From NCBI GenBank assembly GCA_040954595.2, contig CM082579.2, positions 8,494,001 to 8,558,000 on the forward strand: a stretch of 64,000 nucleotides of DNA, read 5' to 3'. This stretch comes from Balanoglossus misakiensis (Eukaryota; Hemichordata). The position numbers and the translations under genes are program-made. Within the stretch, counting starts at the first letter, position 1. Every line of letters starts with the position of its first letter. The notes under the pieces are model-generated. The model was given only the letters and a program-made list of their open reading frames with translations. It had not been told where the DNA came from and did no database searches. This document shows positions 22,955 through 34,285 of the stretch, piece after piece.

Positions 22955-25920
22955 GGAGTTCCTGCTGCAGCGCCCCCACTACTTATCAGGTCATAAGATG
23001 GTATTCCTTTGTTTTTATTGCTATGGTTGGCCCTTTGATGTAAGGTTGGAAACTTTAGAATTTGCAGACACAATTTTCCTGTGCACGTCTCGTGTCCCCA
23101 ACAAAGCCTGTGACAACAATAATGTTGTGCCAAAGTTTGTTGATGAAAGGATGGAACTACCAAAGATGAATGTAGTGATTTCTGAACATCAAGTTGCATA
23201 TTATGCAATGTAGTTTTTCTAGGATGTCAAGAGGCATTTAATCAAAAAGAGGGAACATCATACAATTACTGTACACAGCATTGTCTGTGTACTTCACGTT
23301 CTTTCATAGCTTTAGATTTGTATATGTAGCTTTATCACCCCGTACAAACAACACTGCCCCAGGTACCACCCTCTAAACCAAATCTACAAAAATCTATATA
23401 TCTGGATTATTCCCCAATGCAAGTTTCTAAGCGGAATAAACACTTGGGTATTTTTGGCAATACCATAGGAAAACCAATAAAGCCTGATGAATGTTGATGT
23501 TTTTAAAAAAGAAAATTTTATAAACATGTAAATTATATTGATATGACTTGACAAAGATGTCACCCTTGCCAGGGGCAAAGTTTCTATTAAAATCCCAAGA
23601 ATATGAAATTATTTTTGCTAGTCTATGCTTACTGCCATGCTGAAGTTAAAAGATGATGAAGTTTATTTTGCTTTAAAGAAAATATTTTTTATAGGTTGTA
23701 TATTTCCATATTTGGAAGCTTTTAATTTGAATTTAGGGTGGCATACGTTTTCTTTGTTTTGTCACAGTTACTAGTATTGATTTTATAGTTTTGTGTGCTG
23801 TTTTTGTTGCTAAGCATTATGGCAAAACTCCCGAAAGGGCTTATCTGCATAGTCAGGTGGCATTCTCTGAATTGCATCATTTGGTCACCCCACCCAAAAA
23901 AAAACATTCCCTTACACATTCAGGGCCTATTATCACCTTGAATCAACCACCTCATACAGCAACATTTTGACTTTCACAATTCCCCATGAAGATAACTGAA
24001 ATCTAGAATTTGCACGCAGTCAAACTGTGTGCTCAAAGATGTCGACTTTGAATATATCTCCTTGCTGTATGAGGTGCAAAATGCAAAATGTCCTTTAGAA
24101 GGGCAACCGTCCTGGGGGTTATTTTGACGGTCGAAACTGTGAAGTTTATATTTTAAGTTTTCAGTCATCCTTTTGTCCATGCAGGTGGACATTAACTCTT
24201 TCTTGTGAAGATTTTCCAAAACAAGGAACCTTTCGTAATTATTTCATTTGCCTTAATTTCATAGGAATTTGTGGATTTCTTTTTTTAAATTGTTAAACTT
24301 ACTTCTTGGATTACTGAAAAGTTCATGATCTTTTCAAACTAATTTCAGTCATGTTGTATTGACTACAAACATACTAATGAATTGAATGCAGAATGATAAG
24401 AGAGTTTTTAGTTTCATATGAATTTCTGCTTATTTCATGATTTTCATTTGTGGTTTATTGATTCTGTATTGCAATTCTTGATATTCATGTTTGCATGTTG
24501 ATATTTCTGTTGAAAAACATTTTAAAAATAATTTTATAAAAAAGTAAAAAAGTTAATTTTACTGACTTTATGGAAAATACCTTAATTTGTAAGTTTGGCA
24601 ATACGGTGAAATGAAGACTTTTGTTTCAAGAAAAGATTTTCATCACTCAGGCTGAAGTTTATTCAAGACTTAAAAGGCTATTGTCTATTTGTACATGGGC
24701 AATTCTTGTTGGGTGCTTGTTGCCTGGACTTTCTAAAGGGGATGTAGAGTTGAGAAAACTAAAGGATCATGTATGTGAATTGTCACCTGCAATGTTAGAG
24801 TTAGAATAAAGTACATCTCTAATCAGGACTGTTGACTGATAATCAAAAGCATTTTCACCGAAATGTGCAATGGCCATTAGATAGTATACTGAATTTTCAG
24901 TCATGAAGAAAACAATTGCAATGGAACTATTGTTATTAAATGTGAAATGAATTCTAAGTTATACTTGGCTTTCAAGAATGAAGTGGACACATTCTTTGTT
25001 TTGAGTGTCAGGCATATGGTGCTGTACTTGAAAATTTGTGTTTTTCAGTCTTGTATTTTTTTTACCAAGAATGAACTGAAGAGTATTATGTACAGTTGTG
25101 CATGCTTTTCTGAGTAACACTGTTCCACTTCTCATAAATCTCATACCTTGCAAATTGCATTCATTATTTTCACAGAAAACATAGTGTTAGATTTTATGAG
25201 GGCTGGACAGATTTTCTGAACATTTTTCTTTGGGTTTTTTTGTTTGTTTCATGCGATTATATTTTGATGTAGTTGTAACGCTGTGATAAAAAATATGTTC
25301 ACTTCACAGGCAAGAAGAATTCTTTGAAATTGACTGTTTCCTGTCCTAAGTATTAACTTTCCCCAAATGTTTGAATTTATTTCTCTAGCTCTTGTATATA
25401 CCGTAGAATCGTTGCCAGTTCGTTTCTGTGGCATTTTTGAAGTTGCTTAATCAAAACCTTTCAGTGCATTTCTTATTACATTTATTTGCATTTTTGATGG
25501 TATAGAAAAGTTGGTAGGAATACATTACATTGCCCATCCCGTATGCAAATTTCTGTAATTGTCCATTCTCCACGCAGAGACGAGCATGGATAATTTTAAC
25601 CTAGCTAAGGAGTCTGACTGATTCTCTTTATCGGCAGACAAAGTGAGACAACCTTAGGTAGGTTAAAACTATACTGGTAGTTTTCAATACCATTCCAGTT
25701 GCCAGAACGCTGCTTTCTGTAAATTGGCAGAGACTTTAACTGTGTACTTATTGCCGATGTTGTCAAATCATGAAACCATTCCATTCATTAATCAGTACTT
25801 TTTTCACACACATCAAACAGCACTGCTCCATCGCATCACACCACCCACTCTAAAACCTATTCCAAACTTACTCCTAACATATTTTTAACAAAATAGAGAA
25901 AATAAAGTAATTTTGTATAT
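22955..25920 (+). other. Long AT-rich 3' UTR / flank of the death receptor
   Basis: There is no supported ORF. AATAAA occurs at 24805-24810 and 25901-25906 and could end the transcript. The sequence is AT-rich and poor in repeats, in line with a long 3' UTR. Confidence 0.45.
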
Positions 25921-27113
25921 TGACTATACGTTTCTGTGACTATTTTATGTTGAGTGAAATCTTGCCTCAATGTGGGTTTTGTTTTGTTTTCTGCACCCAA
26001 GCTTAAACCATGTCCCACACTTCAACAGACAGATACTTGCGGGATTAAAGTCAATTCTAATTTACAGGGCATGTGTAAGACTTTGAATGACCATGCAGGG
26101 GGCGCTGTTTGTTTGTTGTTTTTTGCGTGGCCACATACTGAAAATCTGTAATTGGATGGCAGACTCATGATACTCTAATGATATAGTTGTCAGACGATGC
26201 ATCGTGGTTATGCACAGCCCCGGTGCACAGCCCAGCCATGCCAAGAAGTTTGCGTCCACCATTTTTGCTTGTTAAGAACATCGGCTTTTTGGTTATGATG
26301 GGAGTCCTGTACAGTCCTGGCAGTGCGATCATTGAAGTGACGGGAAAATATTTGGCAAAATTTCTCCTTCTCAGATAGAGCCTAGGGGCCTGAACGTGTA
26401 AATTTGGGAAAACGTCGGCGCTTGCCCAAGCACCCGCCCTGATAAGTGCGAAAATAGCTCTGGCAGTATAAGCTACTTGCTGACGTCATGGCAGATTGGC
26501 CGAAATACACAGTGATGAAAGATGCGACTTAAATGTTTTTGTTCGCCAAGGAAGAATTATATTTCTTAGTACCGTTGAGAAGGCATAATGCTTTCGACGG
26601 ATTGGACGCGCATTGTCTTACACTTAGCTAATAGCTGCTCATTCAACAGCACGTGGTATACATGTACACAGTGCCCAAAACAAATAGGAACGTAAAGCGC
26701 CATTTTTGCATTTCACATTTTATTGCTTTGCTGATTAATCTGTGTATAGCTACATTAGTGATATAGGCTGTGGTATCCTTAGAGGCATATTAGCTGTAAC
26801 GTTTACTGTTGTTTTTTTCGTCATTTTCCTTTCACTATTATTTGTCTCGGTATTTTCTTGGCCTTGTTGTTGTTGACAGAATTCAACCTAAAGCTTTGAA
26901 TTCCTTGTTTAGTAACAACAATACTGAGTGTGTACAAATACAGGTTGTGATAAGGTGAATATTGGCTATATCAGCATGATGGCAGTGACGTCAGTGGACA
27001 AAAATAAAAAAGACTCAAAACGAGCAGAAGTTACAGCAAAAATAAGCTCTAAAAGAACAAGAACGGACTATACTTTTGATGCCGTTTCGTAGTGCGTGCG
27101 TCGTGCGTAGTTT
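25921..27113. other. Intergenic region between convergent genes
   Basis: A minus-strand AATAAA at 26719-26724 is a candidate poly(A) signal for the arylsulfatase. Sequence at about 26042-26160 (TTAA, AATTTACAG, TGAATGACCATG, CTGAAAATCTGTAATTGG) may be a worn copy of the 45578 MITE family. A 63-codon ORF at 26187-26378 is unrecognised. Confidence 0.45.
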
Positions 27114-30100
27114 CTAACAAAATCCGGGACTCCAGAATCCGCCGTAGAGTTGTGGATCGCAGGCTGGGTCATCCTCTGTCCAGATCGGTGGTATGGAGAT
27201 TGCGCGGTATGCCTCCAACTTGTCGTGCAGGTAAGACACCATAACGGGATTCTCGTCGGCCAAGTTGTGTTCTTCGAAAGGGTCGTCTGATAAAAAAAAA
27301 CAATAAATAACAGCATAAGGAGTGTGCAACAAACGAGCAAGAGGGAAAGACAGAAAACTTTCCAGGCTTGTTGGTTTCCATACAAGATGCCCCCCCCCCC
27401 GTTTGCCGTCTTTTTAAAATCCAAAATGACGTCAAGAGTTAGCGGACGTGTATAAACGTCGACGGTTTACCTACCTCGCAGATTGAAAAGCCATGTAGTG
27501 GTATTCAAAACATACGGGCCTTCTATGACATCTGCACCATGGTAAGGTGGTTTGTACCAATCGACTGAAAGACAACGACATGTCACACTATTAGCATCCG
27601 TGGGGGGGGGGGGGTACATGGTTCGTCTGGTGGTGGTGGTGGTGGTGGTGGTGTATTTGCCAAATTTTGGGAAGACTTACACCGCAGGTACTGTGGTTAA
27701 ACTTTTCTTTGAGGATGCTCAGTCTGTAACTTGAGGTACAGACGTTTAGTAAACCTCGGGGGGGGGGGGGGGGCTGCCAAGTGAGCGTAGAATAACGTGG
27801 AAATCACGCGAGGGCGGCCGGGATAACGACCCTCGGGCACTCGGGTCTATTTTGATCCCCAAACAGCAGCTGCAACCAAAACCAGTCCATAAGATCAATG
27901 TAGCCAAGGGTGTGTGTGGGGGGGGGGGTATACATACAGAAGTGCCATGGTCCCACATCTGCGAAGACTGGGATGCCCTCAATCAACTTCCAGTCGCGGT
28001 ACCTGTTGATGAAACACACACACACACACACCAGTTTCATTAAGTTGCGCAGCTTGGCACTATCATAATAGCTATTTGGCTTTAGGTAAACGACAAGTCT
28101 ACCGCCGGGGAGACGTGCAGGAATGTGTTGCCTTTAATAAACCCCGTTCGTCTACAAGACTGTGGGTGTATTTCCACGTTTCGTGTCCGTGTGGTGTTGA
28201 AACTGCGGATACGATATCTGCGACAGGTCGTGCATCCTCCCTACCGCCACAGGTGCCCGACAATGTCGCACGACCTCTGTAGTATACTGTACCCTACAGA
28301 GACTGCTCTACACCCACACTTCAGGTACCTGTGCCGTATGCGGTAACGCACAGTAGAGGCCAACCTCTATGTGCAATTGTGCGATAAGCGGGATACTAAT
28401 GAATACCAAAATAACACTATTACAGTGATGATGGTGGTGGTGGTGGTGGTGGTGGTGGTGGTGGTGACGATACCTGACAGCGGCAACCATGGCATCTTCT
28501 GGGATATCTTCATCAACTACGATGAGAAATTCTTCGCGCGGAGACTGGCTACCCGTAGACAGAGATTCCCAGATATTGATGCCATCAATGTCGTCTAATA
28601 AATAAAAATCAGAACAAAAGGGGACATGTTGTTCAAGGGTGCGCACGCGCTAATTAAGACACGTCACCAGAGATGGCGTAGAATTCAGGTGATAACATAA
28701 CTCTGGAAACAGAAAGTCAACGGAGAAATAAAAACCGTCCAACTCACAGTCGACGTCTATTGTGCCTTGAGCGACAGACTCAACAAGAGTAGTGAACATG
28801 TCGGTCACGTGATACAGTCTACACAATGAAGAGGGGAAAATCGATACCGTTAATTCCATTGAATATTACAACGAATGATATGAAGATCGTGCCACAGACT
28901 CTTGATTTTTTAAAAGGAGTGGAATTCAATATTTTCATTGCATTCTTTAAAACATTTAAAAGAATTCAATAAAGACTTGCTTTAACATTGAGAATAAAAA
29001 TCGGGTGTCACTGTGCGAAATATTGACTGGGAAGGAGAGAGCAAAATTGTCTCAAATTTGGAATTCAAAATGGCCGCCAATCTCTATGTTAACTCTGTAG
29101 AGAGAAAACATGGAGAAGTGCTTTTTATGTAAACGAGACGGTGAACACCGTGTTTTCTTCTATGGTTTCGAAAAGACTCCTCAGCACACTTGAACATATC
29201 AACGAATTGAAATGTTTGAAGAACTATCATTTTTCTGAAAAAAATCTGTCGCCAAGATGCGTACTACCTTTTAAAAAGGGAGCAATTTCACAAGCGTTCT
29301 GTGAGAAATTCGAACGCCCTTACTCATGATTGACGTAACCGGTCTTCTTGATCCCTTTCCCGGCAATGAAGCCGGCTCCCTTGATGCCTCCTTCGAAGTA
29401 AGAGCCCTTGTTTCCCCTGTAGGGCCAGTTACTGGCAGCGAATCGAACGTCGCCTCCATGCTGTCAAGACACGACAAGCGAGACACGTCAAAGGGACGAC
29501 AATTGCAACTGTCCATTTTTTCTCCTCATCTGGCGCCCTTTTCTGCATAATCGATACACTTTAACATATACAAATGTACATTCTGTTTTATGGCCATGAA
29601 TGTGCCATATAATTTTACTCTAACATTTTAGGCTCCGATATGTAATTATGCCGCCAACGTTCGAACGAACAGACATGGCGGAAATTTAAGCTATCCCCAA
29701 TCCCCCACAGCACCTGGGCACAAAATTAGACGCGGGGCGATAAACTCAGTGTACTAGTAAATAGCACATTCTGTTTTATGGCCGTAAATACACATACACA
29801 ATGTGCTTTATAGTTATGAAGTAACTATTCTCTTCGGAGTACTTACATCTGAGTGGAAAATGACCAAGGTGTCCTCGAACATTCCTCTCTGTTCCAGCTT
29901 AGCGCGAATTTCGCCCACCATGTGGTCCATCACTGTAACTTGTCCTGCGAACAAAAGCCAGGATGTTAAATCGAGTCCACTTCCCGGTTAGTCCTACACT
30001 TCTATATACCTCCACTCGGCGAAAATAGGGATCTTTTCGATGCAAACGGAAGTGAATAAATTGTGCCGGAGTTTCCAGGCATACAATTGTTGATTTATGG

Positions 30101-33100
30101 CCTAACATTCGGGGCAGTCATTATCGTTGGCGTAACTTTCAGAAGACGTCGACCGGCAGTGTAAAGATCTCTGGACTTATACAAGTCCCTTCGGCAGTGT
30201 CAATCCTCATCTACCACAGTAGAAAGGCACTCCGTATACGGTGGGCTCCCAAAACTCCTCCAAGGCGACGGCACAGCTACCAGACCAGAATCAAAATGAG
30301 CCACCCGACAACGTGGCACTGGGTGGCTTTTATACGACCAAAAACTAACACCTGGTCACGCTAATATGTTAAATAAAGAAATCAATATAGGTGCACCTGG
30401 TCACGAAACAAAACAAATAATAAACTTCATCACAAGTCTTACCGGAGTAGTTCCTTCGCACCAAATCGGATACTGAGTCCTCGTACAATTCCGCCCATTC
30501 AGATGGTACCTTCAAATCGCGACAGAGAATATATAAGGCATTGAAGAAATTTTTAGATTAGAGGCCCGGTATTATTAAAACACGCGTGAAAGGTCGGAGG
30601 GGTCACAAGGCAAGGATGTCCATTCGATGTCCGAAGGGAAACATCGAAAGATCCTGCGGTGCAATTGCCCAGCCTTGCGTTCTGGCGATGTACACAAATG
30701 TTACATTTTCAGCATATTACGTGAAAACACCCCTTTATTATGAAGTTTTGCCATGATTGTATTGCGTTGGCGGATGGGGTTGGGGGGGGGGGGGGGCTGC
30801 GGAGCCGAATCGTCAGAGAGAGGCGATCAGATACTTACGTCAGTTGGAGAATGGGGCTGTTGCAAGGCCATGAACAGGAGCATAGGGTCAGACTTATCGT
30901 GATCATCGATGTACTCCAGCGCTTTGTCCAGGAAAAGATACTGAGGATAGAAGATTGTCAGTGTTAAAAACGCACACGTTCTCTTCAAAACGCGTCGATG
31001 CAACATAAGATGAGGGTTGGTCAAAGTTCACTAAAGTAAATTCAGAAGAAATAGCCTCCCGTCCATTTGTAGTGCAATGTACTTGTTTTCCCGCATAGCG
31101 AGTGGTATTCGAGTTCAATACATGCAATCTTCGATATAGGACATTTGTACTCTCACAAAAATGTGCTGCACATGGCAACCGATAAAAAAGCTTATTCAGC
31201 TTACCGACGAGTATACTGTCTGGTTAATGGGCACAGACGGCTCACCGGCGATATCCTCTCTAAAGTCGATTCCGTTGTATTGTCCTGGAGCGTAAGGCCC
31301 TGGTACATGCAATAGAAATATGATTAATAAAAATCGGGAATAAAACACATGTACAAATGTGGCCTCAGATTCTATGCTTAGTATAAGCTTACACTAAGAT
31401 CTACACATAGATGTCAACGTAAAACAATTGCGCTAATGAAAGTCATACACCGGCCCTCTGAACGATATATTGCCATTTAAATTAATATTAATTTAAACGC
31501 TTCCCTTAATTGGACCATAACTAAACTATAATTGGACACAATTATGTAAATCACTCCCTCACCAAATTCTGAAGAGATATGAGTGTAGAAATCGACGCCT
31601 CCTTTGTAGAATCCATAGAACTTGTCGATGCCACGGTTGTTCGGCAGATAGTCTTCGTTGCAGAAGCCCAGGTGCCATCTGAAGGTATATAGTAAGTGTT
31701 TCAAACATATTTCTATCTGTTTTTGTGTAAATCATCAGGATATTTCATGACGCCACGCGAATTCGAACCGACGGGGGCAATGCGTAGAAGTGATGGGATT
31801 TCCATGGACAATGCAGAGATGACGTCATGGCACGCGTCAATCTGATTAAAATCAGATGTAGGGAACGGCGACTTGGTTTTTTTATGCTGTCATAAAAAAA
31901 AACGTCGCCGTCCCCTACATCTGATTTTAATCAGATTGGGCACGCGTGGTTGTCAGCAACTTTCGGAAGTTAGGTCTCTGATGAACGTCTACATGTAGAT
32001 TCAACTTCAATACGTGTGTCATGCTATACTTACTTGCCGACGTGGTATGTTCTGTAACCAACTTCTTGCAACAATTGCGGAAGAGTTTTCAAATCAGTTG
32101 GCAATCCGTGGTGTTTGCAAGGCAGGAAGACGAGGTGCTAAAGGGTCCAACCACAGAGAATTGCTTGATAATGATATCTTGTATAAATAAATATTTCTCC
32201 CCAAATTTTGACAAAGCATACATTCAAAATGAAAATGATCTTCGTCTTCCACAATACATGCATTGAAAATTTCACACAACCTTTCAGACCTGTCCAGACC
32301 TTTGCTGCGACCAGTTTCAATATATAGAAAGCTGGTAACCGTATCTGTGAAAGGGCATTTCGATGTTTGTTGATTTTAACATTGAGTGAATAAATTTCCA
32401 GGCATGGGCTATACTGCAATTGACAAAACATTTTAAATTACAAATCGTGGCAATTTACTTACCTGTGTACCCGTGCGAGAGGGATACATGCCAGTCATGA
32501 GGGCGGTACGTGTTCTAAACATTTAACATGAAATTAACAAAGGAAACGTCACCAGAAATGTCTATTAATATAGAAGTACATTTTATACTGAAGTGATCAA
32601 TCTACAATTATTACCACTCGTAATAATATACCTATTTTACTAGTAACTCCATTCTACTCCCTGGAAAGCAACGAGACGCTCACATGCACAGACATAAACT
32701 GTCATTTTTCAGCTGCAAGCAGTACAGTTGTCCGTCGATACGGGGTTACAACTCCGCTATTATTAAAGGAGCAGGATTACGGTCATTTACTCCTTGCTAT
32801 TTTCTCACTCACTCACTCACTCACTCACCATCTTGCAAAAAAAACATACTTACGGGGTGCATACAGTCATTGTGTACAAGTTCTCCAGTATAACACCCTC
32901 TTCAGCCAAACGCTGTAAGTGTGGTGTGATCATGGAACTGTCATGCCAACTCAGATCGTTCCAGCCTATTACAAGCACGTATCAATTTGGACAAGAAAAG
33001 GCGGTCGTTAATATAACCTGAAAAGCAAAGTCTATTCCATCGAAACGATTTTCCGGATATAACTTTTGCCACTCTGTACTCCGTGACACTACTGACTGGG

Positions 33101-33708
33101 CCGTACTACCCGAAGTCATCGACGCTTCTCAATGATAGAGCCAGCAATTACTCCAAGTGAATCGAGGTTTTTGATCAGAATGCCCATCCTTCTCGAACGA
33201 GTTCTCAACATAAAGCTTGTCGTCGTCACCTGCCCGACTCACCTAAGTCATCGGCCAGGACATAGAGAATATGGGGTTGTTTTCCCCTCGCTGAAGCCTC
33301 GCTGCTTGCGCTTGATCTTGATCTTGAGCTTGAGCTTGAGCTTGAGTCTGAGTCTGCGCTCGAGTCGCCTGTAAATGGCCGGGGAAATCATTTGCGAGTC
33401 AAATAACAACGAAAGGTGTAGGAGAATTGGTCACCTCACCGCGGTATTAACTCCCGTTACGCATGCTCAAGAAAAAAATGTTGAGGCGATCGACTTTAAA
33501 TTTTGTCATAATGATGGATTTCAGACGCGTTCACAGCATCACTTCTCTAGAGAATTCTTGAATCCCGAACCCGCACAACCTGTTAGACTGAAACGATAGT
33601 CGGGAGGAAAATAACAAAGCTCTCCAACAATAACTTGACAAGTGAATACTCACCAGCGACCGCTACGACAAGTAGAGAAAGTAAACTGGCTGTAAAGATT
33701 ATCATCAT
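27114..33708 (-). CDS. ARSB: Secreted/lysosomal arylsulfatase, ARSB/ARSI/ARSJ type
   Basis: This enzyme hydrolyses sulfate esters. ARSB removes 4-sulfate from N-acetylgalactosamine of dermatan and chondroitin sulfate. Exons: 33654-33708, 33243-33368, 32854-32965, 32463-32514, 32034-32137, 31563-31678, 31205-31299, 30839-30940, 30443-30509, 29847-29944, 29324-29460, 28748-28818, 28474-28594, 27938-28002, 27475-27564, 27114-27286. They sum to 1584 nt, or 527 aa. Residues 1-18 form a signal peptide, then comes a Ser/Arg-rich linker. The metal-binding LADDLG is at about 55-60. The formylglycine motif is CTPTR with Cys96. GKWHLG spans 149-154. The second metal pair is Asp309-His310 in HSDHGG. RDWKLI and the ARSB-like tail with conserved C-terminal Cys complete the protein. 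Length is typical (ARSB is about 533). Vertebrate ARSB has Asn where His310 stands, while IDS has His. The exact orthologue (B, I or J) is not settled. Confidence 0.95.
27390..27400. repeat. C homopolymer in the last arylsulfatase intron
   Basis: A run of 11 C on the plus strand lies between coding exons 27475-27564 and 27114-27286. It is opposite in orientation to the neighbouring G runs. Confidence 0.85.
27602..27651. repeat. G homopolymer and (TGG)n microsatellite in an arylsulfatase intron
   Basis: A run of 13 G (27602-27614) is followed by a (TGG)n array at about 27627-27651, in the intron between exons 27938-28002 and 27475-27564. A further 16-G run is at 27758-27773 in the same intron and an 11-G run is at 27918-27928, ten bases beyond the donor of exon 27938-28002. 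Confidence 0.9.
28432..28466. repeat. (TGG/CCA)n microsatellite abutting an arylsulfatase splice donor
   Basis: On the coding strand the intron after exon 28474-28594 begins GTATCGT and then runs straight into (CAC)n for about 35 bp. Length changes here would fall within 10 bp of the donor. Confidence 0.9.
30782..30796. repeat. G homopolymer in an arylsulfatase intron
   Basis: A run of 15 G on the plus strand lies about 45 bp beyond the donor of exon 30839-30940. Confidence 0.9.
31829..31948. mobile_element. Fold-back (MITE-like) hairpin in an arylsulfatase intron
   Basis: The left arm CGTCAATCTGATTAAAATCAG..GGCGAC (about 31834-31871) pairs with the right arm GTCGCCG..CTGATTTTAATCAGATTG (about 31904-31940). 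Mismatches are few, and a T/A-rich loop lies between them. Both arms also contain the internal palindrome CTGATTAAAATCAG. There is no coding capacity. Confidence 0.75.
32803..32828. repeat. (CACT)n tetranucleotide repeat
   Basis: About six CACT/TCAC units lie in the arylsulfatase intron directly downstream of the donor that interrupts the formylglycine motif. Confidence 0.85.
33300..33358 (-). repeat. Hexanucleotide repeat coding Ser/Arg in arylsulfatase exon 2
   Basis: Tandem AAGCTC / AAGATC / AGACTC units on the coding strand encode a Ser-rich stretch with a few Arg, between the signal peptide and the catalytic domain. The unit is 6 bp and imperfect. It should give a flexible linker and may vary in length between alleles. 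Confidence 0.85.
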
Positions 33709-33939
33709 GATGTCTGTTCCGGCACCCTGGTAATACTTGTGCAATGGCTAAAAGTCGAGAAAAGTTTGGATAGGCATACAATGCACGCGTGAAACAAGTA
33801 AAGATACTATAGACAGTGATAGACCTGGCCAGTTGGGGTTAGGGGTGCACGTTCAATGACAATAGGCGGCGGGTTATTATGAATCAGACTGGAGTGTATA
33901 ACGGTCACGGTAACGGTGAAGGGCCACAATGACGCTAAT

Positions 33940-34095
33940 ACAAAGACTGGAATTTGTTAACGGCACAATCTACGTCGGAAAAAACAAGACTTGTACTAGA
34001 ATTTCGCAGGATTCGAACTCGGAGCCAACCGCCTACCGTTGCAACACAGTCAGCGCTCAAAACCACTCGGTTACCCCCCCCCCTACCTCTTCTTG
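33940..34095 (-). mobile_element. tRNA-derived SINE-like element
   Basis: On the minus strand GTAACCGAGTGGTTTTGAGC (A-box-like, Ser/Leu tRNA style) is followed about 40 bp later by GAGTTCGAATCC (B box). The rest cannot fold as a complete tRNA, and an unrelated tail follows. This is the architecture of a SINE head. The element lies between the arylsulfatase 5' UTR exon and its start-codon exon. Confidence 0.5.
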
Positions 34096-34213
34096 CTGGC
34101 ATGTCCGTGTTGCAAACAATAAATCGAAATCCTGCTGTCATTAGGATCGCACTATGAATTGACACCAGTTTACATCATCGAGAACACAAAGAAGAATCCC
34201 GTGTCCATTATAC

Positions 34214-34285
34214 TTACCTTCCTTCCTTCCTTGCACAGCCGAACAACTGACTGATACGCCAATTCCCATCCCTTTTAAAGGCAAT
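34214..34285 (-). promoter_or_regulatory. TATA-like box, initiator and non-coding first exon of the arylsulfatase gene
   Basis: On the minus strand CTTTAAAAGG (34271-34280) is followed about 30 bp downstream by TCAGTCAG (34247-34254), an initiator-like start. After that comes a strong donor, GGAAG/GTAAGT, ending a short exon at 34218. A matching acceptor (TTACCAG near 33726, or TTTTAG near 33747) lies just before the ATG. Order and spacing fit a short 5' UTR exon. Confidence 0.5.
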
